A DNA stretch of 22,240 bases from an uncultured Collinsella sp. (lineage in GTDB: Bacteria; Actinomycetota; Coriobacteriia; Coriobacteriales; Coriobacteriaceae): positions 1-22,240 of the forward strand of contig CATYZI010000036.1 of the NCBI GenBank assembly GCA_958415625.1, written 5' to 3'. How positions within the stretch are numbered: position 1 is the stretch's first letter; every line of letters starts with the position of its first letter. Under the pieces are notes generated by a model. That model was not told where the DNA came from, ran no database searches, and saw nothing but the letters and a program-made list of their open reading frames with translations. Made by a program: the position numbers and the translations under genes. Positions 13,851-21,857 of the stretch are shown here, one piece after another.

Positions 13851-16529
13851 ATGCGGCATGTGCATATTCATGTGACGGGCATTGTGCAGGGCGTTGGCAT
13901 GCGGCCGTTTGTGTATCGCGAGGCCATGGCGTACGGCATTTGCGGCTGGGTACTCAATGCGGGCGACGGCGTGCATGTCGAGGCGCACGCTTCGGGCGCG
14001 GCCGTCGATGGCTTTGTTGCCGCGCTGTCGGACCACGCGCCTGCGGCAGCCCGCGTGGAGCGTATTGACGTTGCGGATTTGGAACCAGGCACTTGGGATG
14101 CCGCCGACGAGCAGGGCTTTCGCATCGTGGCGTCACAGGATCAGACTGCGCATACGACGCTCATCTCGCCCGATATCGCTACCTGCGACGACTGCCTACG
14201 CGAGCTGTTCGACCCCGCCGACCGACGCTATCACTACCCCTTTATCAACTGCACCAACTGTGGGCCGCGCTTTACCATCATCCGGTCGCTGCCCTATGAC
14301 CGAGTGGCCACGTCCATGGACTGCTTTCCCATGTGTCCCGAGTGCGCAGTGGAGTATGCCGACCCACTTGACCGGCGCTTTCATGCGCAGCCTGATGCCT
14401 GTTTTGACTGCGGGCCGCATATTACCTGGCGCGAGGCGGTGGGCGGTATGGAGCTCGAAAACTCGGGAGCGATGCCGGCTGTCGGCGACACGCGCGAGGC
14501 CAGCGACGCCATTATCGAGCGCTGTGTTGAATTACTTGCGGCCGGTGGCATTGTTGCCATCAAGGGCCTGGGAGGATTCCATCTGGCATGCGACGCCGCC
14601 AATGAGCAGGCGGTGACCGAGCTGCGCCGTCGCAAGCGCCGCAGCAACAAACCGCTTGCTGTTATGGTGCGCGACCTTGGCGGCGCCGAGCGCCTGTGCC
14701 ATGTCGATGATGCCGAGCGCGACTTGCTGGCAGGCAGCATCCGCCCCATCGTGCTGCTGCGCCGGCGTGGTGCTGGCGAGGGAGATTTCTCCGATGCTCT
14801 CGAACTCGCACCGTCCGTTGCACACGATCTGCCCGAACTCGGCGTCATGCTCCCCTATACCCCGCTTCAGCATCTGTTGCTTGCCGCGGCAGAAACCCAT
14901 GGCATGCACGCACTTGTCATGACCAGCGGTAACTTGAGCGAAGAGCCTATCGAGACCGACGACGATCTTGCTTGGGAGCACCTCGTTGCCACCGGCATCG
15001 CCGACGCGCTGCTCGGCAATGACCGCGCGATCCTCTCGCGCTACGACGACTCCGTAGTACGTGTGGTCGACGGTGCCGTTATGCCCGTGCGCCGCGCTCG
15101 CGGGTACGCCCCGCAGCCGTTGCCGTTGCCGGCACTCGCCAGCGCCGCGCCTTGCGTACTCGCCTGCGGCCCGCAGCAAAAAGCCACGATTGCACTCACA
15201 CGCGAGGACTCGGACGGTCCTGCGGCTTGTTTTGTGTCGCAGCATATTGGAGATGTCGAAAACGGCGCGACTTTCGATGCGTGGAACGCCGCGTGTGCGC
15301 GCCTGGAAGACCTTTTTGACCTGGTGCCTGCCGCGCTGGCATGCGACTTGCACCCCAGCTACCTATCGAGCCAATGGGCGCGCGAGCAGGCGCGGGAACA
15401 GGACCTGCCGCTTATCGAAGTCCAGCACCATCATGCGCACATTGCGAGCGTGATGGCCGAGGCTATCGCTGCGGGCCAGTTTGCGTCCGATGCACGCGTT
15501 CTGGGTATCGCCTTCGATGGCACAGGCGCCGGCACCGACGGGACCATTTGGGGCGGCGAATTTCTTGTCGCCGGCCTTGCCGATTTTGAGCGCGCCGCAC
15601 ACCTGCGTGCCTGGGCGCTCCCTGGCGGGGCCGCGTCCGTGCGCGACACCCGACGCAACGCCTTTGCCCTGCTCAGCGAACTCGGCCTGCTCGAACATCC
15701 GGGCGCCGCCCCGCTTTTGGATAGCATTGACGAGCAAACACGTAGCGTGACGACCACGATGATCGAGCGGAACATCAACAGCCCGCGCACGAGCAGCATG
15801 GGCCGTTTGCTTGACGCCGCGGCGGCAATCTTGGGCATCTGCGGCACTGCAACCTACGAGGGTGAACCCGCCATCGAGCTCGAGGCCGCCGCTTGGCGCG
15901 CTTTTGGCAACGAAAACAGCCATTTCACTGGCAATCAGGCGGGTGTATCCGCATCCGTCTCAACATCGCTGGACAGTTTGTTCAGATACGTATTAACTAC
16001 AGACCCCCTATCCGGCATTTTTGGCTCGAATTTGGCCAAAAAGGGCTCTCCAGACACCCCGTTTGCGGCAAGCATGCCCGGTGCAGGCCCAAAATCGACC
16101 CATTTGGGGTGTTCGCAGACAGCTTTTGCCACCCAGAGCCCATCACAAAAATACGCATCTGAACTAACTGTCCAGGCGGCCTCGGATAGCTCCCTCGTTT
16201 TGGACCAAAGACCATTTTTTGAGGCGCTTTTGGAGGGAATTGAGGCCGGCGCGCCGGCCGGCAAGCTCGCGCTCGACTTCCATGTCGCCATCGCACGCGC
16301 GTCGGCCCGCATCGCAAGCGAGATCTGCGTCCGTGAAGGCATCGACACCGTCGTGCTCTCGGGCGGCGTGTTCATGAACCGACTCCTGCTTCAGCTCCTC
16401 ACCCGCGAGCTCAAAAGCGCAGGCCTTACTGTCCCTGTCTCCCACGCCGTGCCCGTCAACGACGGCTGCATCGCCTACGGTCAGGCCGCCATCGCTCGCG
16501 CTCGCCTCGCGCAGACAGCATCGCGATAG
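13851..16529 (+). CDS. hypF: HypF, carbamoyltransferase of hydrogenase maturation
   Basis: HypF turns carbamoyl phosphate into a thiocarbamate on HypE, the source of the cyanide ligands of [NiFe]-hydrogenase. Domains in order: acylphosphatase-like 1-90 (GIVQGVGMRPFVYR); two zinc fingers with Cys112/115/134/137 and Cys162/165/184/187; YrdC-like domain from about 215 (IVAIKGLGGFHLACDA); Kae1-like domain from about 450, with HHHAHIASV near 525 and SGGVFMNRLL near 836. The 892 residues exceed the usual 750-780, partly because a 207-bp palindromic element (codons 707-775) is inserted in frame between conserved parts. ATG 13851 follows GAGGGAG; the frame is open 18 bases earlier only from a TTG. 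Whether the enlarged protein works is unknown. Confidence 0.95.
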   Translation: MRHVHIHVTGIVQGVGMRPFVYREAMAYGICGWVLNAGDGVHVEAHASGAAVDGFVAALSDHAPAAARVERIDVADLEPGTWDAADEQGFRIVASQDQTAHTTLISPDIATCDDCLRELFDPADRRYHYPFINCTNCGPRFTIIRSLPYDRVATSMDCFPMCPECAVEYADPLDRRFHAQPDACFDCGPHITWREAVGGMELENSGAMPAVGDTREASDAIIERCVELLAAGGIVAIKGLGGFHLACDAANEQAVTELRRRKRRSNKPLAVMVRDLGGAERLCHVDDAERDLLAGSIRPIVLLRRRGAGEGDFSDALELAPSVAHDLPELGVMLPYTPLQHLLLAAAETHGMHALVMTSGNLSEEPIETDDDLAWEHLVATGIADALLGNDRAILSRYDDSVVRVVDGAVMPVRRARGYAPQPLPLPALASAAPCVLACGPQQKATIALTREDSDGPAACFVSQHIGDVENGATFDAWNAACARLEDLFDLVPAALACDLHPSYLSSQWAREQAREQDLPLIEVQHHHAHIASVMAEAIAAGQFASDARVLGIAFDGTGAGTDGTIWGGEFLVAGLADFERAAHLRAWALPGGAASVRDTRRNAFALLSELGLLEHPGAAPLLDSIDEQTRSVTTTMIERNINSPRTSSMGRLLDAAAAILGICGTATYEGEPAIELEAAAWRAFGNENSHFTGNQAGVSASVSTSLDSLFRYVLTTDPLSGIFGSNLAKKGSPDTPFAASMPGAGPKSTHLGCSQTAFATQSPSQKYASELTVQAASDSSLVLDQRPFFEALLEGIEAGAPAGKLALDFHVAIARASARIASEICVREGIDTVVLSGGVFMNRLLLQLLTRELKSAGLTVPVSHAVPVNDGCIAYGQAAIARARLAQTASR
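15969..16175. mobile_element. MITE-like palindromic element inserted in frame in hypF
   Basis: The outer inverted repeats (about 26 bases each, 15969-15994 and 16150-16175) contain GTTCAGATACGTATT and its near-complement, with two mismatches in the central 24 positions. Inside are nested pairs: TTTTTGGC with GCCAAAAA (16018/16035), GGGCTCT with AGAGCCC (16043/16135) and ACACCCC with GGGGTGT (16054/16106). The span is 207 bases, exactly 69 codons in the hypF frame, with no stop. The encoded peptide is Ser/Thr/Gly/Pro-rich and looks disordered. It is comparable in kind, not in sequence, to the palindromic elements that enter genes of Rickettsia. Confidence 0.75.
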
Positions 16530-16575
16530 GCTGTTTTGCCAGCCTGCGCGCCGCCGTCTCACAGGTGTAACGCGT

Positions 16576-16604
16576 TTGCTCGTGACTCCCGCGAGCGCTA
16601 CCAT
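16576..16604 (+). promoter_or_regulatory. Possible promoter for hypC-hypD
   Basis: TTGCTC (16576-16581) and TACCAT (16599-16604) are 17 bases apart, in the 131-base gap between hypF and hypC. A small hairpin, CCATC-AACT-GATGG, overlaps the -10. This may supply extra transcription of hypC, hypD and hypE. Confidence 0.35.
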
Positions 16605-16660
16605 CAACTGATGGGTAATTAGGCGCCTATCCAGCGCAAAACGTATAAAAGGGGAACATT

Positions 16661-16921
16661 ATGTGCCTTGCCGTTCCCGGTAAAGTGGTCAAACGCGACG
16701 ACGACCTTAAGGCGACCGTCGACATGATGGGCATCGAGCGCCCCGTTTCGCTGCGCCTCGTGCCGACGGCACAGGTAGGCGACTATATTCTCGTGCACGC
16801 CGGCTTTGGCATTCAGATTGTCGACGAGCAGGAAGCCCAAGAGACACTCGAGCTCGTCAATACCATGACCGAGCTGGCCGAAGAGGACCAGCTCGCCACT
16901 AACCCGGCCGAGGCATACTAG
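16661..16921 (+). CDS. hypC: HypC, hydrogenase maturation chaperone
   Basis: An 86-residue HypC/HybG family protein. It starts MCLAVPGKV; Cys2 is the residue that holds the Fe(CN)2CO unit with HypD and contacts the hydrogenase large subunit precursor. The small beta-barrel core (VSLRLVPTAQVGDYILVHAGFGIQIVD) and a C-terminal helix (QEAQETLELVNTM) are typical. AAAAGGGG lies upstream of the ATG. The stop overlaps the GTG start of hypD by one base (TAGTG), so the two partners are made together. Confidence 0.97.
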   Translation: MCLAVPGKVVKRDDDLKATVDMMGIERPVSLRLVPTAQVGDYILVHAGFGIQIVDEQEAQETLELVNTMTELAEEDQLATNPAEAY

Positions 16922-18033
16922 TGGCGGCGGCGCAGCCGGTTCGCTCCGGTATCGACTTTTCGGCATTTCGCGACCCCAAGCTGGCTCGCGAGCTCATCGA
17001 TCGTATTCATGAGCTTGTCGGCAACCGCAGCATCAACCTTATGGAAGTCTGCGGTACGCATACCGTGAGCATCGGTCGCTATGGCTTTCGCTCCATTATG
17101 CCTGCCGGGCTCAAACTGCTGAGCGGTCCGGGTTGCCCCGTCTGTGTTACCGCCAACCGCGATATCGACCATGCAATCGCGCTCGCCAAGATGGACGGCG
17201 CCATCATCACCACCTTTGGCGACATGATGCGCGTGCCCGGGTCGTCTACCTCGCTCGCCGCGCAAAAGGCGGCGGGGCGCGATATTCGCATTGTGTACTC
17301 CCCGCTCGATGCACTCGATATCGCCGAACACAACCCCGATCGCCCGGTCATCTTTATGGGCGTCGGCTTTGAGACCACGACGCCCACCATCGCCGCCGCC
17401 ATTTTGGAGGCCGATGCACGCGGACTCCAGAACTTCTCGGTCTATTGCGCCCACAAGACCACGCCGCCGGCGCTGCGCGCCATCGCCAACGATCCCGAGA
17501 CCACTATCGACGGCTTTATCCTTCCGGGACACGTCGCTACCATCACGGGCCTGGCACCCTTTGGGTTTTTGGTCGATGAGTTCGAGACCCCCGGCGTAGT
17601 CACCGGGTTTGAGCCGGTCGATATCCTGCAAGGTATCTGCATGCTGGTCCAGATGGTTGTTGAGGGGCAGCCCGCAATCGACAACGCCTACCGCCGTGGC
17701 GTCAACGCAGACGGCAACCCCGTGGCGCGCCAGCTGGTCGAGCAGGTGTTTGAGCCATGCGACACCACGTGGCGCGGGCTGGGGCCGATTGCCAACTCGG
17801 GCCTTTCCATCCGCCCCGAGTTCTCGCGCTTTGATGCCCGCACTCGCTTTGACGTGCCCGTTGAGACGACGGTCGAGCCGCGTGGGTGCCGCTGCGGCGA
17901 CGTGCTGCGCGGGGCCATTACGCCGAGCGACTGCCCTCTGTTCGGCCGCGCTTGTACACCCGAGCATCCCATCGGCCCCTGCATGGTGAGTTCCGAGGGC
18001 AGCTGTGCAGCATATTTCCGCTACCGAGGCTAA
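16921..18033 (+). CDS. hypD: HypD, Fe-(CN)2CO assembly scaffold
   Basis: HypD with HypC assembles the iron cyanide/carbonyl centre. The 370-residue protein has the family motifs: LMEVCGTHT with Cys44, GPGCPVC with Cys72 and Cys75, FGDMMRVPGS and GFETTTPT. The C-terminal domain holds the [4Fe-4S] cluster cysteines (Cys323, 325, 338, 345, 354, 362 are candidates). It starts with GTG overlapping the hypC stop. A structured foldback element follows its stop codon, then hypE. Confidence 0.97.
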   Translation: MAAAQPVRSGIDFSAFRDPKLARELIDRIHELVGNRSINLMEVCGTHTVSIGRYGFRSIMPAGLKLLSGPGCPVCVTANRDIDHAIALAKMDGAIITTFGDMMRVPGSSTSLAAQKAAGRDIRIVYSPLDALDIAEHNPDRPVIFMGVGFETTTPTIAAAILEADARGLQNFSVYCAHKTTPPALRAIANDPETTIDGFILPGHVATITGLAPFGFLVDEFETPGVVTGFEPVDILQGICMLVQMVVEGQPAIDNAYRRGVNADGNPVARQLVEQVFEPCDTTWRGLGPIANSGLSIRPEFSRFDARTRFDVPVETTVEPRGCRCGDVLRGAITPSDCPLFGRACTPEHPIGPCMVSSEGSCAAYFRYRG

Positions 18034-18068
18034 TGGGTTCCGCCGCTCTAACGAACGGCGGGCCGGTC

Positions 18069-18179
18069 GACGCTGCGCGCCATTCAGGCGAGCGATTTGC
18101 CTTTCAATCGTCGGCTGCGGGCAAAAGCCCAGCAGCCTCCTCTTTCAAGGCAACTCACTTCGCCTGAATGGCGCTCGCT
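18069..18179 (+). repeat. Structured foldback element, copy 2 (3' of hypD)
   Basis: It has the same layout as 76-187 on the opposite strand: GACGCTGC at the start, outer stem GCGCCATTCAGGCG (18077-18090) with its exact complement at 18161-18174, inner TGCCTTTCAA facing TTTCAAGGCA, and a hairpin with GGGC-AAAA-GCCC. It ends TCGCT. The outer and inner stems differ from copy 1 but pair fully. Just upstream, after the hypD stop, a CCGCCG/CGGCGG hairpin (18040-18061) mirrors the hairpin after hspR. It fills most of the 214-base hypD-hypE gap; the rest (18180-18247) has only the hypE ribosome binding site. Confidence 0.6.
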
Positions 18180-18247
18180 GACTTTTACTTAACATCGATT
18201 CTGCCACACTCAGCTATTGCCGACCCCCCACGATTGGAGTTTTCGAT

Positions 18248-19282
18248 ATGTCCCGTACTGCCACCGATAGCACTGTCCTGTTGGGCCACGGCTCTGGCGG
18301 CCAGATGATGAAACGCATCATCGATGAGGTCTTTTTGGATGCCTTTGGGTCGCCCGAACTGCTCGAGGGCAACGATGCCGGCGTCGCTGCGCTGCCCGCG
18401 AGCGGGCGCATCGCCATGTCGACCGACAGCTTTGTAGTCTCGCCGCAGTTCTTCCCCGGCGGCAATATCGGCCGACTCGCCGTGTGCGGAACCGTCAACG
18501 ACGTCGCGACCTCGGGCGCTAACGTGCGCTACCTCTCATGCGGCTTTATCCTCGAAGAGGGCTATCCCATGGACAAGCTGCGCCAGATTGTGCAGACCAT
18601 GGCCGAAACGGCACATGAGGCAGGCGTGAAGATTATCACCGGCGACACCAAGGTGGTCGAGCGTGGCGGTGCCGACGGCGTCTACATCAATACCGCTGGC
18701 GTAGGCGAGGTGCCCGCAGGCGTGACGCTCAGCGGTGCCAACTGCCGGCCCGGCGACGTCATCCTGGTGTCGGGCACACTCGGCGACCACGGCATCGCCA
18801 TCATGAGCCAACGCGAGGGCTTGGCGTTTTCGAGCGCCATCGAAAGCGATGCCGCGCCGCTCAACCACCTGATTGCCGATGTGCTTGCCGCAGCACCCGA
18901 CACACGCTGCTTCCGCGACCCCACGCGCGGTGGCCTGGCCTCGACGCTTAACGAGTTTGCCCAGGCCAGCGGTGTTGCCATGGAGATCGACGAGGATGCC
19001 GTGCCCGTGCGCCCCGACGTGCAGGCCGCCTGCGAGATGCTCGGCTACGACGTTCTGCAGGTGGCAAACGAGGGCAAGATGGTTGCCGTGGTGCCGGCCG
19101 AGCGGGCCGATGCCGTGCTGGCCGCCATGCGCGCCGCGCGCTACGGCGAGAATGCCGCCATTATCGGTCGCGTGCTGCCGCTTGCCGAGGACGCCCGCCC
19201 CGCCGTGCGCGTACGTACCGGTTGGGGCTCGACCCGCATCCTCGACATGCTCGTAGGAGAGCAGCTGCCGAGAATTTGCTAA
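18248..19282 (+). CDS. hypE: HypE, thiocarbamate dehydratase of hydrogenase maturation
   Basis: HypE receives the carbamoyl group from HypF on its C-terminal Cys and dehydrates it with ATP to a thiocyanate, which is passed to HypC-HypD. The 344 residues start LLGHGSGGQMMKRI, followed by LEGNDAGVAAL and the ATP-binding AIR-synthase motifs TDSFVVSPQFFPGG, GTVNDVATSGA and ITGDTKVV. RDPTRGGLASTLNE follows later. The protein ends in PRIC, the essential C-terminal cysteine. GGAG precedes the ATG by about 9 bases. It is separated from hypD by the foldback element. Confidence 0.97.
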   Translation: MSRTATDSTVLLGHGSGGQMMKRIIDEVFLDAFGSPELLEGNDAGVAALPASGRIAMSTDSFVVSPQFFPGGNIGRLAVCGTVNDVATSGANVRYLSCGFILEEGYPMDKLRQIVQTMAETAHEAGVKIITGDTKVVERGGADGVYINTAGVGEVPAGVTLSGANCRPGDVILVSGTLGDHGIAIMSQREGLAFSSAIESDAAPLNHLIADVLAAAPDTRCFRDPTRGGLASTLNEFAQASGVAMEIDEDAVPVRPDVQAACEMLGYDVLQVANEGKMVAVVPAERADAVLAAMRAARYGENAAIIGRVLPLAEDARPAVRVRTGWGSTRILDMLVGEQLPRIC

Positions 19283-19407
19283 CGACAGAGATGGTCGGGC
19301 AGCGCGGCCCGATACACGGCAGTCAAAGTTGTTCAGATTTCAAACATGCCCGACACGCCAGCCCGTTATCATGGGTGCGTCCTATAACCCAAACGGCGGG
19401 AGCACCC

Positions 19408-20076
19408 ATGGCAGCAGCTTTTTCCCATGTGATTTTTGATTTAGACGGCACCATCCTCAACACGCTCGAGGACCTGGCAGCCGCCGGCAACCATACCTGC
19501 GAGATGCACGGCTGGCCCACGTTTGCCGTAGACGAGTACCGCTACAAGGTGGGAAACGGCATGCTCAAGCTGGTCGAGCGCTTTATGCCCGCCGAGTATG
19601 CGGGCGACGGCCGTATGTTTGAGCAGACGCTTGCCGAGTTTAGGGCTTATTACGGCGAGCACAAGGAAGACCACACCGCACCGTACGCCGGTACGATCGA
19701 GATGCTCGACCGCCTGCGCACCGCGGGTGTGCAGCTTGCCGTGCTCACTAACAAGGACCACGTCTCGGCGGTTCCGCTTATCGAGAAATACTTTGGTTCC
19801 GAGCGCTTTGCGCTGGTGCAGGGCCGCGTCGATGCGTTTCCTCCCAAGCCCGAGGCACCTGTTACGCTGCACGTGATGAAAGAGCTAGGCGCCGACCCGG
19901 CAACCACACTCTATGTAGGCGATTCCAATGTCGATATCCTGACCGGTCACAACGCCGGCCTCAAGAGCGCGGGTGTCACCTGGGGCTTCCGCGGCCGCGC
20001 AGAGCTGGAAGCCGCTGGCGCCGACTACGTGGTGGACACCCAGGACGAGCTCGCGGCGCTAATCCTGGGCGAGTAG
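19408..20076 (+). CDS. HAD-family phosphatase, phosphoglycolate phosphatase-like
   Basis: A 222-residue HAD hydrolase. Motif I is FDLDGTILNTLEDL (nucleophile and acid/base Asp), motif II is LTNKD, the motif III Lys is in FPPKPEAP, and motif IV is VGDSNVDI. A helical cap follows motif I (about 20-85). This is the layout of Gph/PgmB-like enzymes, which remove 2-phosphoglycolate or act on sugar phosphates; the substrate cannot be told. The ATG at 19408 follows GGCGGGAG; the frame is open upstream but would run back into hypE. It may be read with the hyp genes. A TCGGGC/GCCCGA hairpin lies in the 125-base gap. Confidence 0.92.
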   Translation: MAAAFSHVIFDLDGTILNTLEDLAAAGNHTCEMHGWPTFAVDEYRYKVGNGMLKLVERFMPAEYAGDGRMFEQTLAEFRAYYGEHKEDHTAPYAGTIEMLDRLRTAGVQLAVLTNKDHVSAVPLIEKYFGSERFALVQGRVDAFPPKPEAPVTLHVMKELGADPATTLYVGDSNVDILTGHNAGLKSAGVTWGFRGRAELEAAGADYVVDTQDELAALILGE

Positions 20077-20115
20077 CGGGGCTGTCGCTCAACACGGCTG
20101 CATAGATTCTGTCGC

Positions 20116-20288
20116 GCGGAAAGCGCATCCCGTTTTGCCGCCTCAGAATGGGATGCGCTTTCCGGTTGAGCCTTGTCGGGAAACGGCATCCCGTTTCAGA
20201 GCAATATTCCGGGTCGCGCTTTCCGCAACCCACCCCATCCGGAAACCGCGACCCACTATTCGGCCAAATACCGGCTCGTATTTTCCCG
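20116..20288. repeat. Tandem hairpin array, three 62-bp units (array 2)
   Basis: Units begin at 20116, 20177 and 20239 (periods 61 and 62), with arms of the form CGGGAAA or CGGAAA-N5-(T/A)CCC and right arms ending TTTCCG. Unit A arms pair almost exactly (AAAGCGCATCCC), and unit B right pairs with unit C left (CGCGACCC). The loop TTCGGCCAAATA of unit C is the same as in unit 2 of the array at 4783-4956, in the same orientation. It lies between the phosphatase gene and the IS110 copy. No gene is seen in 20077-20461. Confidence 0.75.
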
Positions 20289-20364
20289 AGCATTCGATGC
20301 AACGCTGGCGCAAGGAGTGTCCCCGACTGCCGGCAGAGACGATATGAGCAGGACATAAAAACAT

Positions 20365-20462
20365 TGGGAGCCCCCGGCATGAAAGTCCGCGGATCAGGCC
20401 GACAATGGTGAGTGTCTAATCCAGCCGTGGCGGCCACGCCGCATTCATGGAAGGGGCTCCCA
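20365..20462 (+). ncRNA. Candidate bridge-RNA region of the IS110 element
   Basis: The stretch directly before the IS110 transposase is enclosed by matching ends, TGGGAGCCCC-N3-CATGAA (20365-20383) and its complement at 20444-20462, and holds an internal GTGG-CGG-CCAC hairpin. IS110-group elements are known to encode a structured bridge RNA in the non-coding left end upstream of the transposase. Position and foldback fit, but the guide loops were not matched to target or donor sequence. Confidence 0.4.
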
Positions 20463-20958
20463 TGCTCGATACTACCACCTTCGTCGGCCTCGACGTCCAC
20501 GCCCGCTCGATAAAGGCAGTCTCCCTCGACGTCATGACCGGGGAGGTGCGCTGCGCGACCTTCGGCTACGACGCCGGGGCAGTCGCGGAGTGGGTGCGGT
20601 CCGTGGACCCAAAGGCCAGGTGCGTGTACGAGTCCGGGGTCACGGGGTTCGACCTGCAGAAGAGGCTTTCCGGCCTCGGGGTCGACTGCGTGGTCGGCGC
20701 CGTCTCGAAGATGATCAAGCCCAGCGCGGACAGGCGCAGGAAGAACGACCGCAACGACGCCGAGTTCCTCGCCCGCATGCTGTCGGTCGGCAACGTGGTC
20801 GAGGTGTGGGTCCCCGACGACGAGTGCGAGGCCGCCCGCGACCTGACCAGGGCGCTCGAGGACGCGAGGGACGACCTCTCGCGCTCGAAGCAGCGGCTCT
20901 CCAAGTTCCTGCTCAGGCACGGGCTCGTCTTCGACGAGAGAACGCCCACCGGCCGCAG
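20462..20958 (+). pseudogene. IS110-family transposase, N-terminal part, split by IS3
   Basis: It encodes the DEDD (RuvC-like) domain of an IS110 transposase: FVGLDVHARSIKAVSLD has the first Asp, VYESGVTG the Glu, and KNDRNDAEFLARML the two later Asp residues. A coiled segment follows (ALEDARDDLSRSKQRL). The ATG at 20462 has AAGGGG upstream; an ATG at 20447 is an alternative. After TPTGR the frame is broken by the IS3 insertion. Joining 20958 to 22179 restores it as GRRKGNWTRAHWSW, which is normal for the family. The C-terminal Ser-containing Tnp_20 domain is beyond the window. This copy cannot make a full transposase. Confidence 0.92.
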
Positions 20959-20993
20959 TGGATTGGCAACACCTATTTGGACGATTCCGGGAG
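20959..20993. repeat. IS3 terminal inverted repeat, orfB side
   Basis: It starts TGGATTGGCAACACC and ends TTCCGGGAG. It overlaps the last codons of orfB, whose stop is at 20973-20975. Confidence 0.88.
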
Positions 20994-21857
20994 GGACAGC
21001 CCCGCTTCCCTGAACTCGACCGGCGACATGTAGCCCAGCGTCGAGTGGATCCTGAAGTTGTTGTACCAGTTCACGTAGTCCGAGAGCTTGGCCCGTAGCT
21101 CGCGCGTCGTGCCGAACGTCTCGCGGTGGACGAGCTCGGCCTTCAGTATCCTGTTGGTCGACTCGTCGACGGCGTTGTCGTAGGGGCAGCCCTTGGCCGA
21201 CAGCGACCTCTCTATGCCGAAGGTCTCGAGCATCAGGTCGATCTCGGCGTTGTCGAACTCGCTGCCGCGGTCCGTGTGGAATACCTCGATGTCCGAGATG
21301 GGGAAGGAGACCGTCGCGAACGCCGACTTGACCAGCCGGGCGTCCTTCCTGGGCCCGGCGGAGTGACCGACGATCTCTCTGTTGTAGAGGTCGACGAGCA
21401 GGCAGACGTAGTTCCACGAGGCCCCGACGCGCACGTAGGTCAGGTCGCTGCATATATGGGTGCGCGGCGCCCTGCCGCCGAAGCCGCGCGCGACGACGTT
21501 GGGCACGTCGGCCTCGTTGACCGCCCCGGGGTGCACCTTGAACCTCTTCCTGCCGTATGCGCTGACCAGGCCGTTCTCCCTCATGATGCGGCAGACCCGG
21601 CGCCGGCTGACGGTGACGCCCGACCTCTCGAGCGACGCCTTTATCTTGCGCGAGCCGTACCGGCCCTTGCTGGCGGCGTGGGCCGCGACCACGGCCGGCG
21701 CGGCGGGGTCCGGCGCGTCGGGCCGGTCGGCCCGCGAGCGCATGGAGTAGTACGTCGACCTCGCGACGCCGAGGAGCCTGCACTGCGCTGGTATGGGGTA
21801 GCGGCCCTCGTTGGCCGCTATGGCCCTCACTTTCGAGCGTATATCAGCGCCGCTTGT
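20973..21857 (-). CDS. IS3 OrfB, DDE transposase catalytic part
   Basis: About 294 residues made as the OrfAB fusion after a -1 shift at 21856-21862. It begins with a helical region (DIRSKVRAIAANEGRYPI, LLGVARSTYYSMR) and an HTH_21-like part (GRYGSRKIKASLERSGVTVS, RRRVCRIMRENGL). The rve integrase core has the DDE triad: Asp in ICSDLTYVRV, Asp in VFHTDRGSEFDN, Glu in YDNAVDESTNRILKAEL. It ends with WYNNFRIHSTLGYMSPVEF, common to IS3 transposases. No separate ribosome binding site is evident. It looks intact. The long frame continuing upstream in this register is only the shadow of orfA. Confidence 0.95.
   Translation of the reverse strand, partial: TSGADIRSKVRAIAANEGRYPIPAQCRLLGVARSTYYSMRSRADRPDAPDPAAPAVVAAHAASKGRYGSRKIKASLERSGVTVSRRRVCRIMRENGLVSAYGRKRFKVHPGAVNEADVPNVVARGFGGRAPRTHICSDLTYVRVGASWNYVCLLVDLYNREIVGHSAGPRKDARLVKSAFATVSFPISDIEVFHTDRGSEFDNAEIDLMLETFGIERSLSAKGCPYDNAVDESTNRILKAELVHRETFGTTRELRAKLSDYVNWYNNFRIHSTLGYMSPVEFREAGLSLPESSK

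Noticed and set aside
16918..17967. Minus-strand open frame opposite hypD
   Set aside because: HypD has all family motifs on the plus strand; the opposite frame has none.
19327..19345. Second copy of the hypF element end
   Set aside because: TTGTTCAGAT matches the terminal repeat over 10 bases only, and no partner repeat is nearby.
20566..21783. Minus-strand open frame across the IS110-IS3 boundary
   Set aside because: Arg/Gly/Ala-rich shadow frame crossing a transposon junction; the true orfB is in another frame.
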